A stretch of 7,131 bases of DNA. Origin: Acidobacteriaceae bacterium. Its GTDB lineage: Bacteria > Acidobacteriota > Terriglobia > Terriglobales > Acidobacteriaceae. Position 1 is the first letter of the stretch; every line of letters begins with the position of its first letter. The notes below the pieces were generated by a model. The model was not told the origin of the DNA, did not search any database, and saw only the letters and a program-made list of their open reading frames with translations. The position numbers and the translations under genes were made by a program. Of the stretch, positions 1 through 5,578 are shown one piece after another. Location of the stretch: NCBI GenBank assembly GCA_030042915.1, contig JASHYS010000506.1, forward strand, positions 1 through 7,131, in the 5' to 3' direction.

Positions 1-54
1 GCGATGAGTGCTTCCCTGCGGAATTGTTTTGGAGGTTCGTACTTGATTCTGAAC

Positions 55-128
55 TGGCTGCCCCCCAGGGATTCGAACCCCGATATGCTGATCCAGAGTC
101 AGCTGTCCTGCCATTGAACGAGGGGGCA
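55..128 (-). tRNA. tRNA-Gln (anticodon CTG), CCA encoded
   Basis: Read on the minus strand, this folds as a complete cloverleaf. The 7-bp acceptor TGCCCCC (128-122) pairs with GGGGGCA (65-59). The anticodon stem GCTGA/TCAGC encloses the loop CTCTGGA, giving anticodon CTG, which reads glutamine codon CAG. The T arm is CGGGG-TTCGAAT-CCCTG. The discriminator base is G at 58, and CCA is encoded at 57-55. Its 5' end lies about 70 bases downstream of a good sigma-70-type promoter at 204-233. No hairpin terminator is visible between the 3' end and the window edge. Confidence 0.96.
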
Positions 129-203
129 GCAAGCGCCAGGCGGCTCGTCTTGCAGCCGTATGTGGACTGTCCCGCTCCGCGAGCATGGAAAGCCAACTTC
201 TTC

Positions 204-233
204 ATCTTACGGAGATATCCGCAGCGGGGTCAA
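204..233 (-). promoter_or_regulatory. sigma-70-type promoter of tRNA-Gln
   Basis: On the minus strand TTGACC (233-228) is followed after 18 bases by TAAGAT (209-204). Both are close to the vegetative consensus. Transcription should begin near 197 and reach the tRNA-Gln 5' end after about 70 bases, a leader that RNase P would remove. The same -35 hexamer, TTGACC, occurs in the rpsT and tRNA-Gly promoters of this window, which supports the call. Confidence 0.6.
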
Positions 234-300
234 ACGCGGCAAAGCTGGCAAACGGGATACGGGATCAGGGAACTGAAATCGGAGGACAGGACACGGAAGA

Positions 301-572
301 CTATTCATACTAAGCGCGACCAGCGGATCGAGTCGCATGGCCCGCCTCGCGGGGATATAGCAGGCCGCCAGCGCCACGGCCGTGAGCAATAAGGCGACTC
401 CCACAAACGTCAGAGGATCGGTAGGTCTCAAGCCGAAGAGCAGCCCGGCCATGAGGTGCGACACGATCAGCGCGCCAACCAGTCCCACGGCAGCGCCGAC
501 CACCGCGAGCCACAGGCCCTGGCGCAAAACCATCGCTAAAACCGTTCTTGATTTGGACACAATCTCACTCAT
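301..572 (-). pseudogene. C-terminal remnant of an FtsX/MacB-type ABC permease (ADOP-like)
   Basis: This fragment of about 90 residues carries the typical end of a MacB/FtsX permease. A helix VLAMVLRQGLWLAVVGAAVG is followed by LLFGLRPTDPLTFVGVALLL, then YIPARRAMRLDPLVAL. Such tails end about 90 residues after the helix start and belong to permeases of 400 to 850 residues that are very common in Acidobacteriota. The gene is broken at both ends. On the 5' side only about ten unrelated-looking residues precede the homology, the conserved REIGIRMALGA-like stretch is missing, and a TAG lies three codons upstream of the only ATG. On the 3' side the family ending ALRYE-stop can be restored by adding one G in CTTAGTATGAATAG, so a single-base deletion shifted the frame and lost the stop at 303-301. 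The shifted frame reads on to about 207 without resemblance to anything. The protein family is clear, and loss of function is inferred from the truncation and frameshift. Confidence 0.8.
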
Positions 573-615
573 TGAGGGCTAACCGGTTCAGGCGGCATGA
601 CTGGAATTCGGGCTC

Positions 616-655
616 GGGCGGCGACGCCCGTGCCACAGCCGGCAAGGATGCCGGC
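616..655. repeat. REP-like twin hairpin
   Basis: Two perfect short hairpins stand side by side in the gap between the permease remnant and ybbP. The first is GGGCG (616-620), loop GCGA, CGCCC (625-629). The second is GCCGGC (638-643), loop AAGGAT, GCCGGC (650-655), and the spacer between them is GTGCCACA. Neither is followed by a T-run on either strand, so they do not look like an intrinsic terminator, although ybbP transcripts would run into them. The wording resembles dispersed intergenic palindromes of acidobacterial genomes, but that resemblance comes from memory and was not searched. Confidence 0.45.
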
Positions 656-712
656 GCTACACATAGCCGCGCTCACGCATCGCTCCGTCCCGGTCTTCTG
701 TTCCCTGCCTTA

Positions 713-3304
713 TCACTCTTCGCGCAGGACCTGGAGCGGGCGGAGGCCGAGAATGCGGTAGCTGGCGAGCCAGCCAGTGACTACGGCCAGGACGGCGGTT
801 CCGGTCAGCGCCACGAGGGCCGCGCGCCATTCGATTTGATAGGCAATGTCGAGGCGCTTGAGAAGAATGCGCGTGAGCAGGTTGGCGAAGACGGCTCCCA
901 CCGCGCCGGCAAGCAATCCCAGAAGGGCAAATTCGATGCTGAAGGTGAGCGCGATGCGCAGGCGGGTTGCGCCCAGGGTCTTGAGGACAACCGCTTCCTG
1001 CATGCGGCGGTATCGCGTGCTGGCAATGCTGGACGCGAGGATGGTGAGGCCCGCGAGAATGGAAAAGCCGGCCAGCAAGCGCACCACAAAAGTGATTTGA
1101 TCGATGGCGTTCTCGATGCGCTGGAGCACGTCGGCGACATTGATGATGGTGATGGTGGGGTACGCAGAGAAAAATGCGCGTTCCATCGGAGCCACCTGCT
1201 TGGGGTCCATATGCACGCCGCCATACCAGGTGGAGGGCTGGTCAGAGATCTGGCCGGAAGGCAGAACGAACGAGACGCGAGCGGCCAAGTGCTGGCCGTC
1301 GGAGCGGTAGATGGCGGCGACGGTAAGCGCATGTGTAGCGCCGCCGGTTTCGAGCTCGACCGCTGAGCCGACGCTGAGATGGAGGCGCTGGGCGACGCCG
1401 GCGCCGACGGCCAATTGCGTGGCGCTGCCGCTGGTCCACCAGGCGCCCTCGGTGATTTTGTCGCCTTCGGGCGGAGCATCGGCCCAACTGAGCTCGGCGT
1501 TCTCAAGCATGCGGCGTGGATAATGCTGGCCTTTCATCTCCTCCACGGGCTCTCCGTTGATGGAAATGAAGCGGCCTTGAACGATGGGAATGAGATTGAG
1601 GGGCTGGCTGACGCCGGCTTGATGCGCAAAGAATTCCTTGACGCCCGGAACTTCGCTGGTGCGCATATCCACCAGGAAGACATTGGGCAAGCTGGGTGCG
1701 GCGGTCTCGCGCAGATCGTGCAGAACGCCTTTCTGCAGCAGGAAGACAGTGAGGATGAGCATGACGCCAGTGCCCAGCGCGGCGAGGACGGCGGCAGATT
1801 GATTGCCGGGACGATAGAGGTTTGCCAGGCCGTGACGCAGCGCGGAAGGCAAATGAAGGCGCGTGCGATCGAGCAGGAAGCGCAGGCTGCGCAGCGCGAC
1901 GAACGCCAACACGAGCAGAACCAGCAGTGTGATGGTGAACAGGAGTGCGAAGATGACGCCGACGCGGGGCGAATCAGAAAGCGCCCAGGCAATGGCGCCG
2001 AGCGCGGCGACGATGGCGGCGGCGATGCCGAGTTGCAGACGGCGCGCCCCCCATCGGGCAAACCAGCCGCCGATGCCTGAGGGTCCCTGTTCGACGAGGC
2101 GGCGCAGCACCAGCACGGGGCGGACGGCGCGAACGTCGAGCAGCGGAGGCAGGCAAAAAAGCAGCGTGGTGAGCAGGCCAGTGGCCAGGCCGGCCAGCGC
2201 CGATTGCCAGGGAAATGCGAAGGCCAGATGAATGGTAATCAGCTTGCCAAACGCTGCCGGCAGCGCGACCATGACGGCCACGCCGGCAAAAACGCCAAGC
2301 AGGCCGCCGGCCATGCCGAGCGCGAGCGTTTGCAGAAGGAAGATGCGGAGAAGGTCAGAAGAGTCGGCGCCGATGGCCTTGAGGATGGCCAGCATGTCCA
2401 TGCGCTGCTCAAGATGCGCGTGCATGGCCATGGCTACACCGATAGCGCCGAGAACCATGGCGACCAGACAGATGAGGCTGAGGATGGAAGTGGCGTTGTC
2501 GAGGCCGCGGCTGAGCGCGGGATTGCCTTCGCGAAAATCGATGACCTGCGCGTCGGGGAGCGCCGCTTCAAGCTGCTTGCGGACATTGGCAGCTTCAGCG
2601 TCGGGAGTGAGGCCGTTGCCTGGCTTCTCAGGCAGCTTGACCAGCAACCGCCATCCGGCACGGCTGCCGGGAGCCATGAGCTGCGTGCGCGCCAGCGCGG
2701 CCTGCGAGATCATGACGCGCGGACCGATGCCGCCTTCAGCAGTGATGCGGTCAGGCTCCTGCTTGAGCGCCGCAGAAATGCGAAAGTCTCTTCCGCCCAG
2801 GCGCAGCGTGTCGCCCACATGCGCATTGAGCCGGATGAGGAACTCATCGGCGACGACGGCGGAGTCGCCATCCAGAGCCTGCGCAAGCGGCATCGCCGGA
2901 TCGAGCTCGACGGTGCCGTAATACGGATACTGGGAGGGATCGACGGCTTTGAGCGAAACCAGCAAAGGGATGGGATTGGGCGGCGCCGAAGCCATGGAGA
3001 CGGTTTCAGTGGTCCAGGTGGTGCGAATCTGCCCGCCGCTTTGCGATTGGATGGCGGCAACTTTGGCTGCCTCTTCAGGCGTAGCCGCATGAGACATGTA
3101 GGCGCTGAGGTCGCCTGCGATGAGCGAGCGCGCCTGGATACTGAGAGTGCGGCGATAGGTGGAGCTGAGGCCGCGCACGCCCACCAATGCGGCCACGCCC
3201 ACGGCCACCGAAAGCACGACGAAGCCGAATTTGCCGGGCGCAGACTTCAGGTCGCGCCAGCCGATTGCGGCTGCCCGTTTCCAGCTCAGTGCGCGCTTGG
3301 CCAT
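713..3304 (-). CDS. ybbP: YbbP-type ABC transporter permease (FtsX family)
   Basis: An 863-residue membrane protein, slightly longer than the roughly 800 residues of E. coli YbbP. With YbbA it forms a type VII (FtsX/MacB-like) ABC complex believed to extract or move hydrophobic molecules at the inner membrane rather than act as a classical channel. About ten membrane helices are visible, near residues 26-45, 273-295, 320-350, 366-392, 425-442, 449-471, 503-524, 738-760, 788-811 and 826-848. A large periplasmic domain lies between helices 1 and 2 (about 46-270) and a second between helices 7 and 8 (about 525-735). Two FtsX-like blocks carry the coupling signatures RMDMLAILKAIGA (301-313) and RRMQEAVVLKTLGA (766-779), and the protein ends RPLQVLREE. 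The ATG lies inside the end of ybbA (19-base overlap) with AAGGA five bases upstream, so translational coupling is likely. It is intact, with no frameshift seen. No T-rich terminator is visible after the stop. Confidence 0.93.
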   Translation of the reverse strand: MAKRALSWKRAAAIGWRDLKSAPGKFGFVVLSVAVGVAALVGVRGLSSTYRRTLSIQARSLIAGDLSAYMSHAATPEEAAKVAAIQSQSGGQIRTTWTTETVSMASAPPNPIPLLVSLKAVDPSQYPYYGTVELDPAMPLAQALDGDSAVVADEFLIRLNAHVGDTLRLGGRDFRISAALKQEPDRITAEGGIGPRVMISQAALARTQLMAPGSRAGWRLLVKLPEKPGNGLTPDAEAANVRKQLEAALPDAQVIDFREGNPALSRGLDNATSILSLICLVAMVLGAIGVAMAMHAHLEQRMDMLAILKAIGADSSDLLRIFLLQTLALGMAGGLLGVFAGVAVMVALPAAFGKLITIHLAFAFPWQSALAGLATGLLTTLLFCLPPLLDVRAVRPVLVLRRLVEQGPSGIGGWFARWGARRLQLGIAAAIVAALGAIAWALSDSPRVGVIFALLFTITLLVLLVLAFVALRSLRFLLDRTRLHLPSALRHGLANLYRPGNQSAAVLAALGTGVMLILTVFLLQKGVLHDLRETAAPSLPNVFLVDMRTSEVPGVKEFFAHQAGVSQPLNLIPIVQGRFISINGEPVEEMKGQHYPRRMLENAELSWADAPPEGDKITEGAWWTSGSATQLAVGAGVAQRLHLSVGSAVELETGGATHALTVAAIYRSDGQHLAARVSFVLPSGQISDQPSTWYGGVHMDPKQVAPMERAFFSAYPTITIINVADVLQRIENAIDQITFVVRLLAGFSILAGLTILASSIASTRYRRMQEAVVLKTLGATRLRIALTFSIEFALLGLLAGAVGAVFANLLTRILLKRLDIAYQIEWRAALVALTGTAVLAVVTGWLASYRILGLRPLQVLREE

Positions 3305-4014
3305 TCGTTTCCTTGCGGCGAAGAGGCTTCAGGCGGGGGAGGGCCAGGCTTTGAATCTTCCACGATGCAGCCATCCTTGAGCACGATCCGGCGGTCGGCG
3401 CGTCCGGCAATATCAGGGTCGTGGGTCACCAGCACCAGCGTAGTTCCGGCTTTGCGGTTGCGTTCGAGAAGCAAGTCGAGAACCATCCGGCCGTTCGCGG
3501 AGTCGAGATTGCCGGTCGGCTCATCGGCCATGACGATGGGCGGCGAAGCCACAAAAGCTCGCGCCAGCGCCACGCGCTGCTGCTCGCCGCCGGAAAGCTG
3601 CACCGGATAGTGTTCCTTGCGCTCACTCAAGCCCACCTCGTCGAGCATGCGGCGCGCCTGATCGATGCCGCTGCCTTCAACGTTCAGCTCATAAGGCAGC
3701 AGCACATTCTCAAGCGCGGTGAGGGTTTGGATGAGCTGGTACGACTGGAAGACGAAACCGATCTTGCGCCCGCGCACGGCGGCCAAGTCGCTTTCGGCGA
3801 GGTTATGGATGGGCACGCCGTCGAGCCAGATTTCGCCTTCGCTTGGCGTATCGAGTCCGGCCAGCAGGCCCAACAACGTGCTTTTGCCGCTGCCGCTGGC
3901 GCCCACGATGGCCACAAACTGGCCGGCAGGAATCTCCAGCGAAATTCCCTGGAGTATGTCGACGCGCCGCGCGCCGTTCTGAATCCACTTCTTCGCGCCC
4001 TTGACCTGAATCAA
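3286..4014 (-). CDS. ybbA: YbbA-type ABC transporter ATP-binding protein
   Basis: A 242-residue ATPase subunit that powers YbbP from the cytoplasmic face. All nucleotide-binding motifs are intact: Walker A GASGSGKST (38-46), Q-loop Q90, signature LSGGEQQR (140-147), Walker B IVMADEPTG with D164 and E165, D-loop NLDS (169-172) and the switch histidine H198. It resembles the LolD/MacB/YbbA branch, and the neighbours ybbP and tesA decide for YbbA. The C-terminus has a short proline-rich tail (PGPPPPEASS) that overlaps the start of ybbP. The start codon is TTG: it has AGGAGA six bases upstream and gives the usual YbbA N-terminus (IQVKGAKKW...), and no ATG serves. Transcription probably begins in the dyad region shared with tesA. 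Confidence 0.94.
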   Translation of the reverse strand: MIQVKGAKKWIQNGARRVDILQGISLEIPAGQFVAIVGASGSGKSTLLGLLAGLDTPSEGEIWLDGVPIHNLAESDLAAVRGRKIGFVFQSYQLIQTLTALENVLLPYELNVEGSGIDQARRMLDEVGLSERKEHYPVQLSGGEQQRVALARAFVASPPIVMADEPTGNLDSANGRMVLDLLLERNRKAGTTLVLVTHDPDIAGRADRRIVLKDGCIVEDSKPGPPPPEASSPQGNEWPSAH

Positions 4015-4020
4015 GCGATT

Positions 4021-4026
4021 TCTCCT
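4021..4026 (-). promoter_or_regulatory. Shine-Dalgarno site fixing the TTG start of ybbA
   Basis: AGGAGA on the minus strand ends six bases before the TTG at 4014-4012. It is the strongest ribosome binding site near the 5' end of ybbA, and this places translation initiation at the TTG rather than at an internal codon. Confidence 0.75.
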
Positions 4027-4033
4027 GTTTTGC

Positions 4034-4079
4034 AGTGTAAATTGCGGCTCGCGTGGGTGCCGGCGGCCGCATCTACACT
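4034..4079. promoter_or_regulatory. Dyad-symmetric divergent promoter region between ybbA and tesA
   Basis: The arms at 4034-4048 (AGTGTAAATTGCGGC) and 4066-4079 (GCCGCATCTACACT) form an imperfect inverted repeat around a 17-base centre. Each outer end reads TACACT in its own direction of transcription: 4039-4034 toward ybbA and 4074-4079 toward tesA. Both are plausible -10 boxes. The expected starts are near 4027 (just before the ybbA ribosome binding site) and near 4086 (at the tesA GTG). No convincing TTGACA-like -35 boxes are present, so either an activator or an operator role for the dyad is possible. Confidence 0.4.
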
Positions 4080-4085
4080 AATTAC

Positions 4086-4715
4086 GTGGACGCGTTGCGC
4101 AAAGTTCTTGTTGCGTGTTGCCTTGTGGGATTGCCGGCGGGCTTGGCCCACGCCGCTGGCCGGCCCGTCCTGGTTTGTTACGGCGACAGCATTACCGCCG
4201 GATTCGGACTGGCGTATGGCGAGTCCTATCCCGACCTTTTGCAAGAGAAGCTGGACAAGCAGGGCTACCACTACAAGGTGATCAACCAGGGCACAAGCGG
4301 GGCCACCACCAAAGATGCGCTGGCCGGGTTGCCTTCGCTGCTGCGCAAGCAGCCCGCCGTCGTCATTGTCGAGTTCGGAGGCAACGACGGCCTGCGCGGC
4401 CTGCCCATTGCGCAGTCTGAGAGCAACCTGGACCAGGTTCTGACCGGCCTGGAGCAGGCAAACGCGAAGGTCGTGCTTGCCGGCATCACGCTACCGCCGG
4501 TTTATGGGCCGGATTACATCCACGCATTTCAGCAGATGTTCCGCGATCTGGCGGCGAAGCACCATGTCGCCTTTGTGCCCATGCTCTACGTGAACCTGGT
4601 CCATGTGTCTGGAACCATCCAGGAGGATGGAATTCATCCCACCGCCAAGGGATCGGCGATTATTGCGGATACGCTGCTGCCGGTGCTGAAGCCGCTGCTG
4701 CGGAAGGGGCCGTGA
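4086..4715 (+). CDS. tesA: TesA-type secreted SGNH esterase / acyl-CoA thioesterase I
   Basis: A lipolytic SGNH (GDSL) hydrolase that cleaves acyl esters and thioesters in the periplasm, probably acting on molecules handled by YbbAP. With the GTG start at 4086 it has 209 residues, close to the 208 of E. coli TesA. The signal peptide has a basic n-region (LRK), a hydrophobic core VLVACCLVGLPAGL and an AHA|A-type cleavage site near residue 23. The catalytic blocks are complete: YGDSITAG with nucleophile S35, the oxyanion glycine G72 in NQGTSG, GGND with N100, and EDGIHP with D181 and H184. The reading frame is open back to a GTG at 4053, but that start would add 11 residues (MGAGGRIYTNY) lying across the dyad and would spoil the signal peptide. 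A TTG at 4095 is another option. No Shine-Dalgarno precedes 4086, and the TACACT box seven bases upstream suggests a leaderless mRNA. Function and family are firm, the exact start less so. Confidence 0.9.
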   Translation: MDALRKVLVACCLVGLPAGLAHAAGRPVLVCYGDSITAGFGLAYGESYPDLLQEKLDKQGYHYKVINQGTSGATTKDALAGLPSLLRKQPAVVIVEFGGNDGLRGLPIAQSESNLDQVLTGLEQANAKVVLAGITLPPVYGPDYIHAFQQMFRDLAAKHHVAFVPMLYVNLVHVSGTIQEDGIHPTAKGSAIIADTLLPVLKPLLRKGP

Positions 4716-4766
4716 GCGGCGACGCGACGTGTGGCTTCTTAACTTCGACGTCGATTTCTACGGGGC

Positions 4767-4795
4767 AAAATGAAAAGCCGGGAGGGCTCCCGGCT
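4767..4795 (-). terminator. Intrinsic terminator of rpsT
   Basis: On the minus strand an 8-bp perfect stem AGCCGGGA/TCCCGGCT with a four-base loop (4795-4776) is followed by the T-rich run TTTCATTTT (4775-4767). It lies about 50 bases after the rpsT stop. tesA converges on it from the other side. On the plus strand the hairpin has no T-run after it, so it would serve tesA poorly. No other terminator is visible for tesA. Confidence 0.8.
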
Positions 4796-4843
4796 GATCC
4801 GAAATCTGGAGCTTCAATTGTGGCCGCTCGTTTCGGCAGCTGT

Positions 4844-5137
4844 CTACGCCTTGGCTGCCTTCGCGGGCTTCGCAGTGGCCAGCGCCTTCAGGCGCACGTT
4901 CAAACGGCTCTTGTAACGGGAGACGGTATTGGAATGAAGAACGCCCTTTTGCACGCCCTTGTCGAGGGCGGAGACGGTGGCGCGGTACTGTGCCTGGGCG
5001 GCCTTGACATCGCCTTTGGCCAACGCCTCGCGCAGGGCGCGGAGGCTGGAGCGCACGCGGCTGCGGCTGGATCGGTTGACTTCAGTGCGGGTTTCGGTTT
5101 GCCGGGCGCGCTTGAGCGCCGAAACGTGATTTGCCAT
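4844..5137 (-). CDS. rpsT: 30S ribosomal protein S20
   Basis: A 97-residue, very basic, mostly helical protein that binds 16S rRNA and helps assemble the small ribosomal subunit. It starts with the S20 hallmark [13 protein letters not shown], continues with [20 protein letters not shown], and has the usual core [25 protein letters not shown]. An alanine/lysine tail ([11 protein letters not shown]) makes it slightly longer than the typical 86 to 90 residues. The ATG at 5137 has AAGG six bases upstream. The frame is open to an ATG at 5242, but the extra 35 residues are unlike S20 and fall on the predicted leader and -10 box. It is a single-gene unit with its own promoter, structured leader and terminator, divergent from the tRNA-Gly/tRNA-Cys unit. 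S20 represses its own translation in E. coli, and the leader here may do a similar job. Confidence 0.97.
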   Translation of the reverse strand: MANHVSALKRARQTETRTEVNRSSRSRVRSSLRALREALAKGDVKAAQAQYRATVSALDKGVQKGVLHSNTVSRYKSRLNVRLKALATAKPAKAAKA

Positions 5138-5162
5138 AGCTTGCCTTGCATCTCCGAAGCCT

Positions 5163-5238
5163 GAATTGCAGGGGTGTTTCCTGTTTTCAGGGAAATGATG
5201 CGGGGTAGAGGGCAGACGAGCCGCATCCCTCGCAATTC
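5163..5238 (-). promoter_or_regulatory. Structured 5' leader of rpsT mRNA
   Basis: In the rpsT transcript GAAUUGC (5238-5232) plus AGGG (5230-5227) can pair with CCCU (5173-5170) plus GCAAUUC (5169-5163). This gives an 11-bp closing stem with one bulged G. Inside it a second hairpin forms: UUUCC-C-UG, loop AAAA, CA-GGAAA (5195-5177). The structure begins at about the predicted transcription start and ends about 25 bases before the AUG, so it occupies nearly the whole leader. Base pairing is read directly from the sequence, and a regulatory role is inferred. Confidence 0.4.
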
Positions 5239-5241
5239 TCA

Positions 5242-5270
5242 ATTTTACGGGATTCGGTGGAGTGGGTCAA
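5242..5270 (-). promoter_or_regulatory. Sigma-70-type promoter of rpsT
   Basis: On the minus strand TTGACC (5270-5265), a 17-base spacer and TAAAAT (5247-5242) make a near-consensus vegetative promoter, with the expected start near 5235. Its -35 box is one half of the palindrome at 5264-5277, whose other half serves the tRNA-Gly promoter. Confidence 0.8.
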
Positions 5271-5299
5271 TTGACCCCCTTTTCGCGCCCCGGTATACT
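5271..5299 (+). promoter_or_regulatory. Sigma-70-type promoter of tRNA-Gly-tRNA-Cys
   Basis: TTGACC (5271-5276), a 17-base spacer and TATACT (5294-5299) form a near-consensus promoter. Transcription should start near 5306, only about eight bases before the tRNA-Gly 5' end. The -35 box directly abuts the -35 box of the divergent rpsT promoter. Confidence 0.85.
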
Positions 5300-5313
5300 C
5301 GAACTTGCGTCAA

Positions 5314-5388
5314 GCGGGAGTAGCTCAGTGGTAGAGCATCGCCTTGCCAAGGCGAGGGTCGCGAGTTCAAGTCTCGTCTCCCGCTCCA
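5314..5388 (+). tRNA. tRNA-Gly (anticodon GCC), CCA encoded
   Basis: A complete cloverleaf. The acceptor GCGGGAG (5314-5320) pairs with CTCCCGC (5378-5384). The anticodon stem CGCCT/GGCGA (with one weak closing pair) holds the loop TTGCCAA, giving anticodon GCC. The T loop is TTCAAGT, the discriminator is T, and CCA is encoded at 5386-5388. It is the first gene after the promoter at 5271-5299 and is probably co-transcribed with the tRNA-Cys 80 bases downstream. Confidence 0.97.
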
Positions 5389-5433
5389 TTCCGCACAACC
5401 CACGGAAGAAATTCACGAGGTGCAGAGCGGAGT

Positions 5434-5466
5434 GGGACGGCCTTTATCCCCGAAGGCGGATGTCCC
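5434..5466 (+). other. Hairpin in the tRNA-Gly/tRNA-Cys spacer
   Basis: GGGAC (5434-5438) pairs with GTCCC (5462-5466), and inside it GCCTT (5440-5444) pairs with AAGGC (5453-5457). No T-run follows, so it is not an intrinsic terminator. It ends two bases before the mature 5' end of tRNA-Cys and may simply be a processing structure in the joint precursor. Confidence 0.3.
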
Positions 5467-5468
5467 GA

Positions 5469-5543
5469 GGCGCGGTACCCAAGTGGTAAGGGAGAGGTCT
5501 GCAAAACCTTTATGCGGCGGTTCGATCCCGCCCCGCGCCTCCA
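5469..5543 (+). tRNA. tRNA-Cys (anticodon GCA), CCA encoded
   Basis: The acceptor GGCGCGG (5469-5475) pairs with CCGCGCC (5533-5539). The anticodon stem GAGGT/ACCTT (one G-T pair) holds the loop CTGCAAA, giving anticodon GCA. The T loop is TTCGATC, and CCA is encoded at 5541-5543. No separate promoter is seen, so it should share the tRNA-Gly transcript. No terminator follows before the EVE-domain gene, which begins 35 bases downstream. Confidence 0.96.
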
Positions 5544-5578
5544 AATACCCCAACGACACCTCACTCGGGAGCCAAAAC

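Noticed and set aside
24..392. A 122-codon open frame on the plus strand
   Set aside because: It runs through the tRNA-Gln gene in antisense and across the permease remnant.
548..1366. A 272-codon open frame on the plus strand
   Set aside because: Antisense to the C-terminal half of ybbP, with a charged, featureless product. It is a shadow of GC-rich coding sequence.
2204..3610. A 468-codon open frame on the plus strand
   Set aside because: It lies antisense to ybbP and ybbA, which are unmistakable. The product is low-complexity with no family resemblance, as expected for the opposite strand of GC-rich coding DNA.
4107..4121. A lipobox-like LVAC in the TesA signal peptide
   Set aside because: Only three or four hydrophobic residues separate it from the basic n-region, too few for a lipoprotein signal. 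The AHA|A site further on fits an ordinary exported enzyme.
4745..4754. The perfect 10-base palindrome TCGACGTCGA after tesA
   Set aside because: Too short to act as a terminator, not extended by further pairing, and plausible by chance in GC-rich DNA.
4712..5164. A 150-codon plus-strand frame overlapping the tesA stop
   Set aside because: It covers the rpsT terminator and is antisense to the whole rpsT gene.
5138..5242. A longer rpsT start at 5242
   Set aside because: The extra 35 residues are unlike S20 and overlap the predicted -10 box and leader. [10 protein letters not shown] is the conserved start.
5420..5578. An upstream extension of the EVE-nuclease reading frame
   Set aside because: It would translate through tRNA-Cys. 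The YWL opening of the EVE domain begins right after the ATG at 5579, which has its own ribosome binding site.
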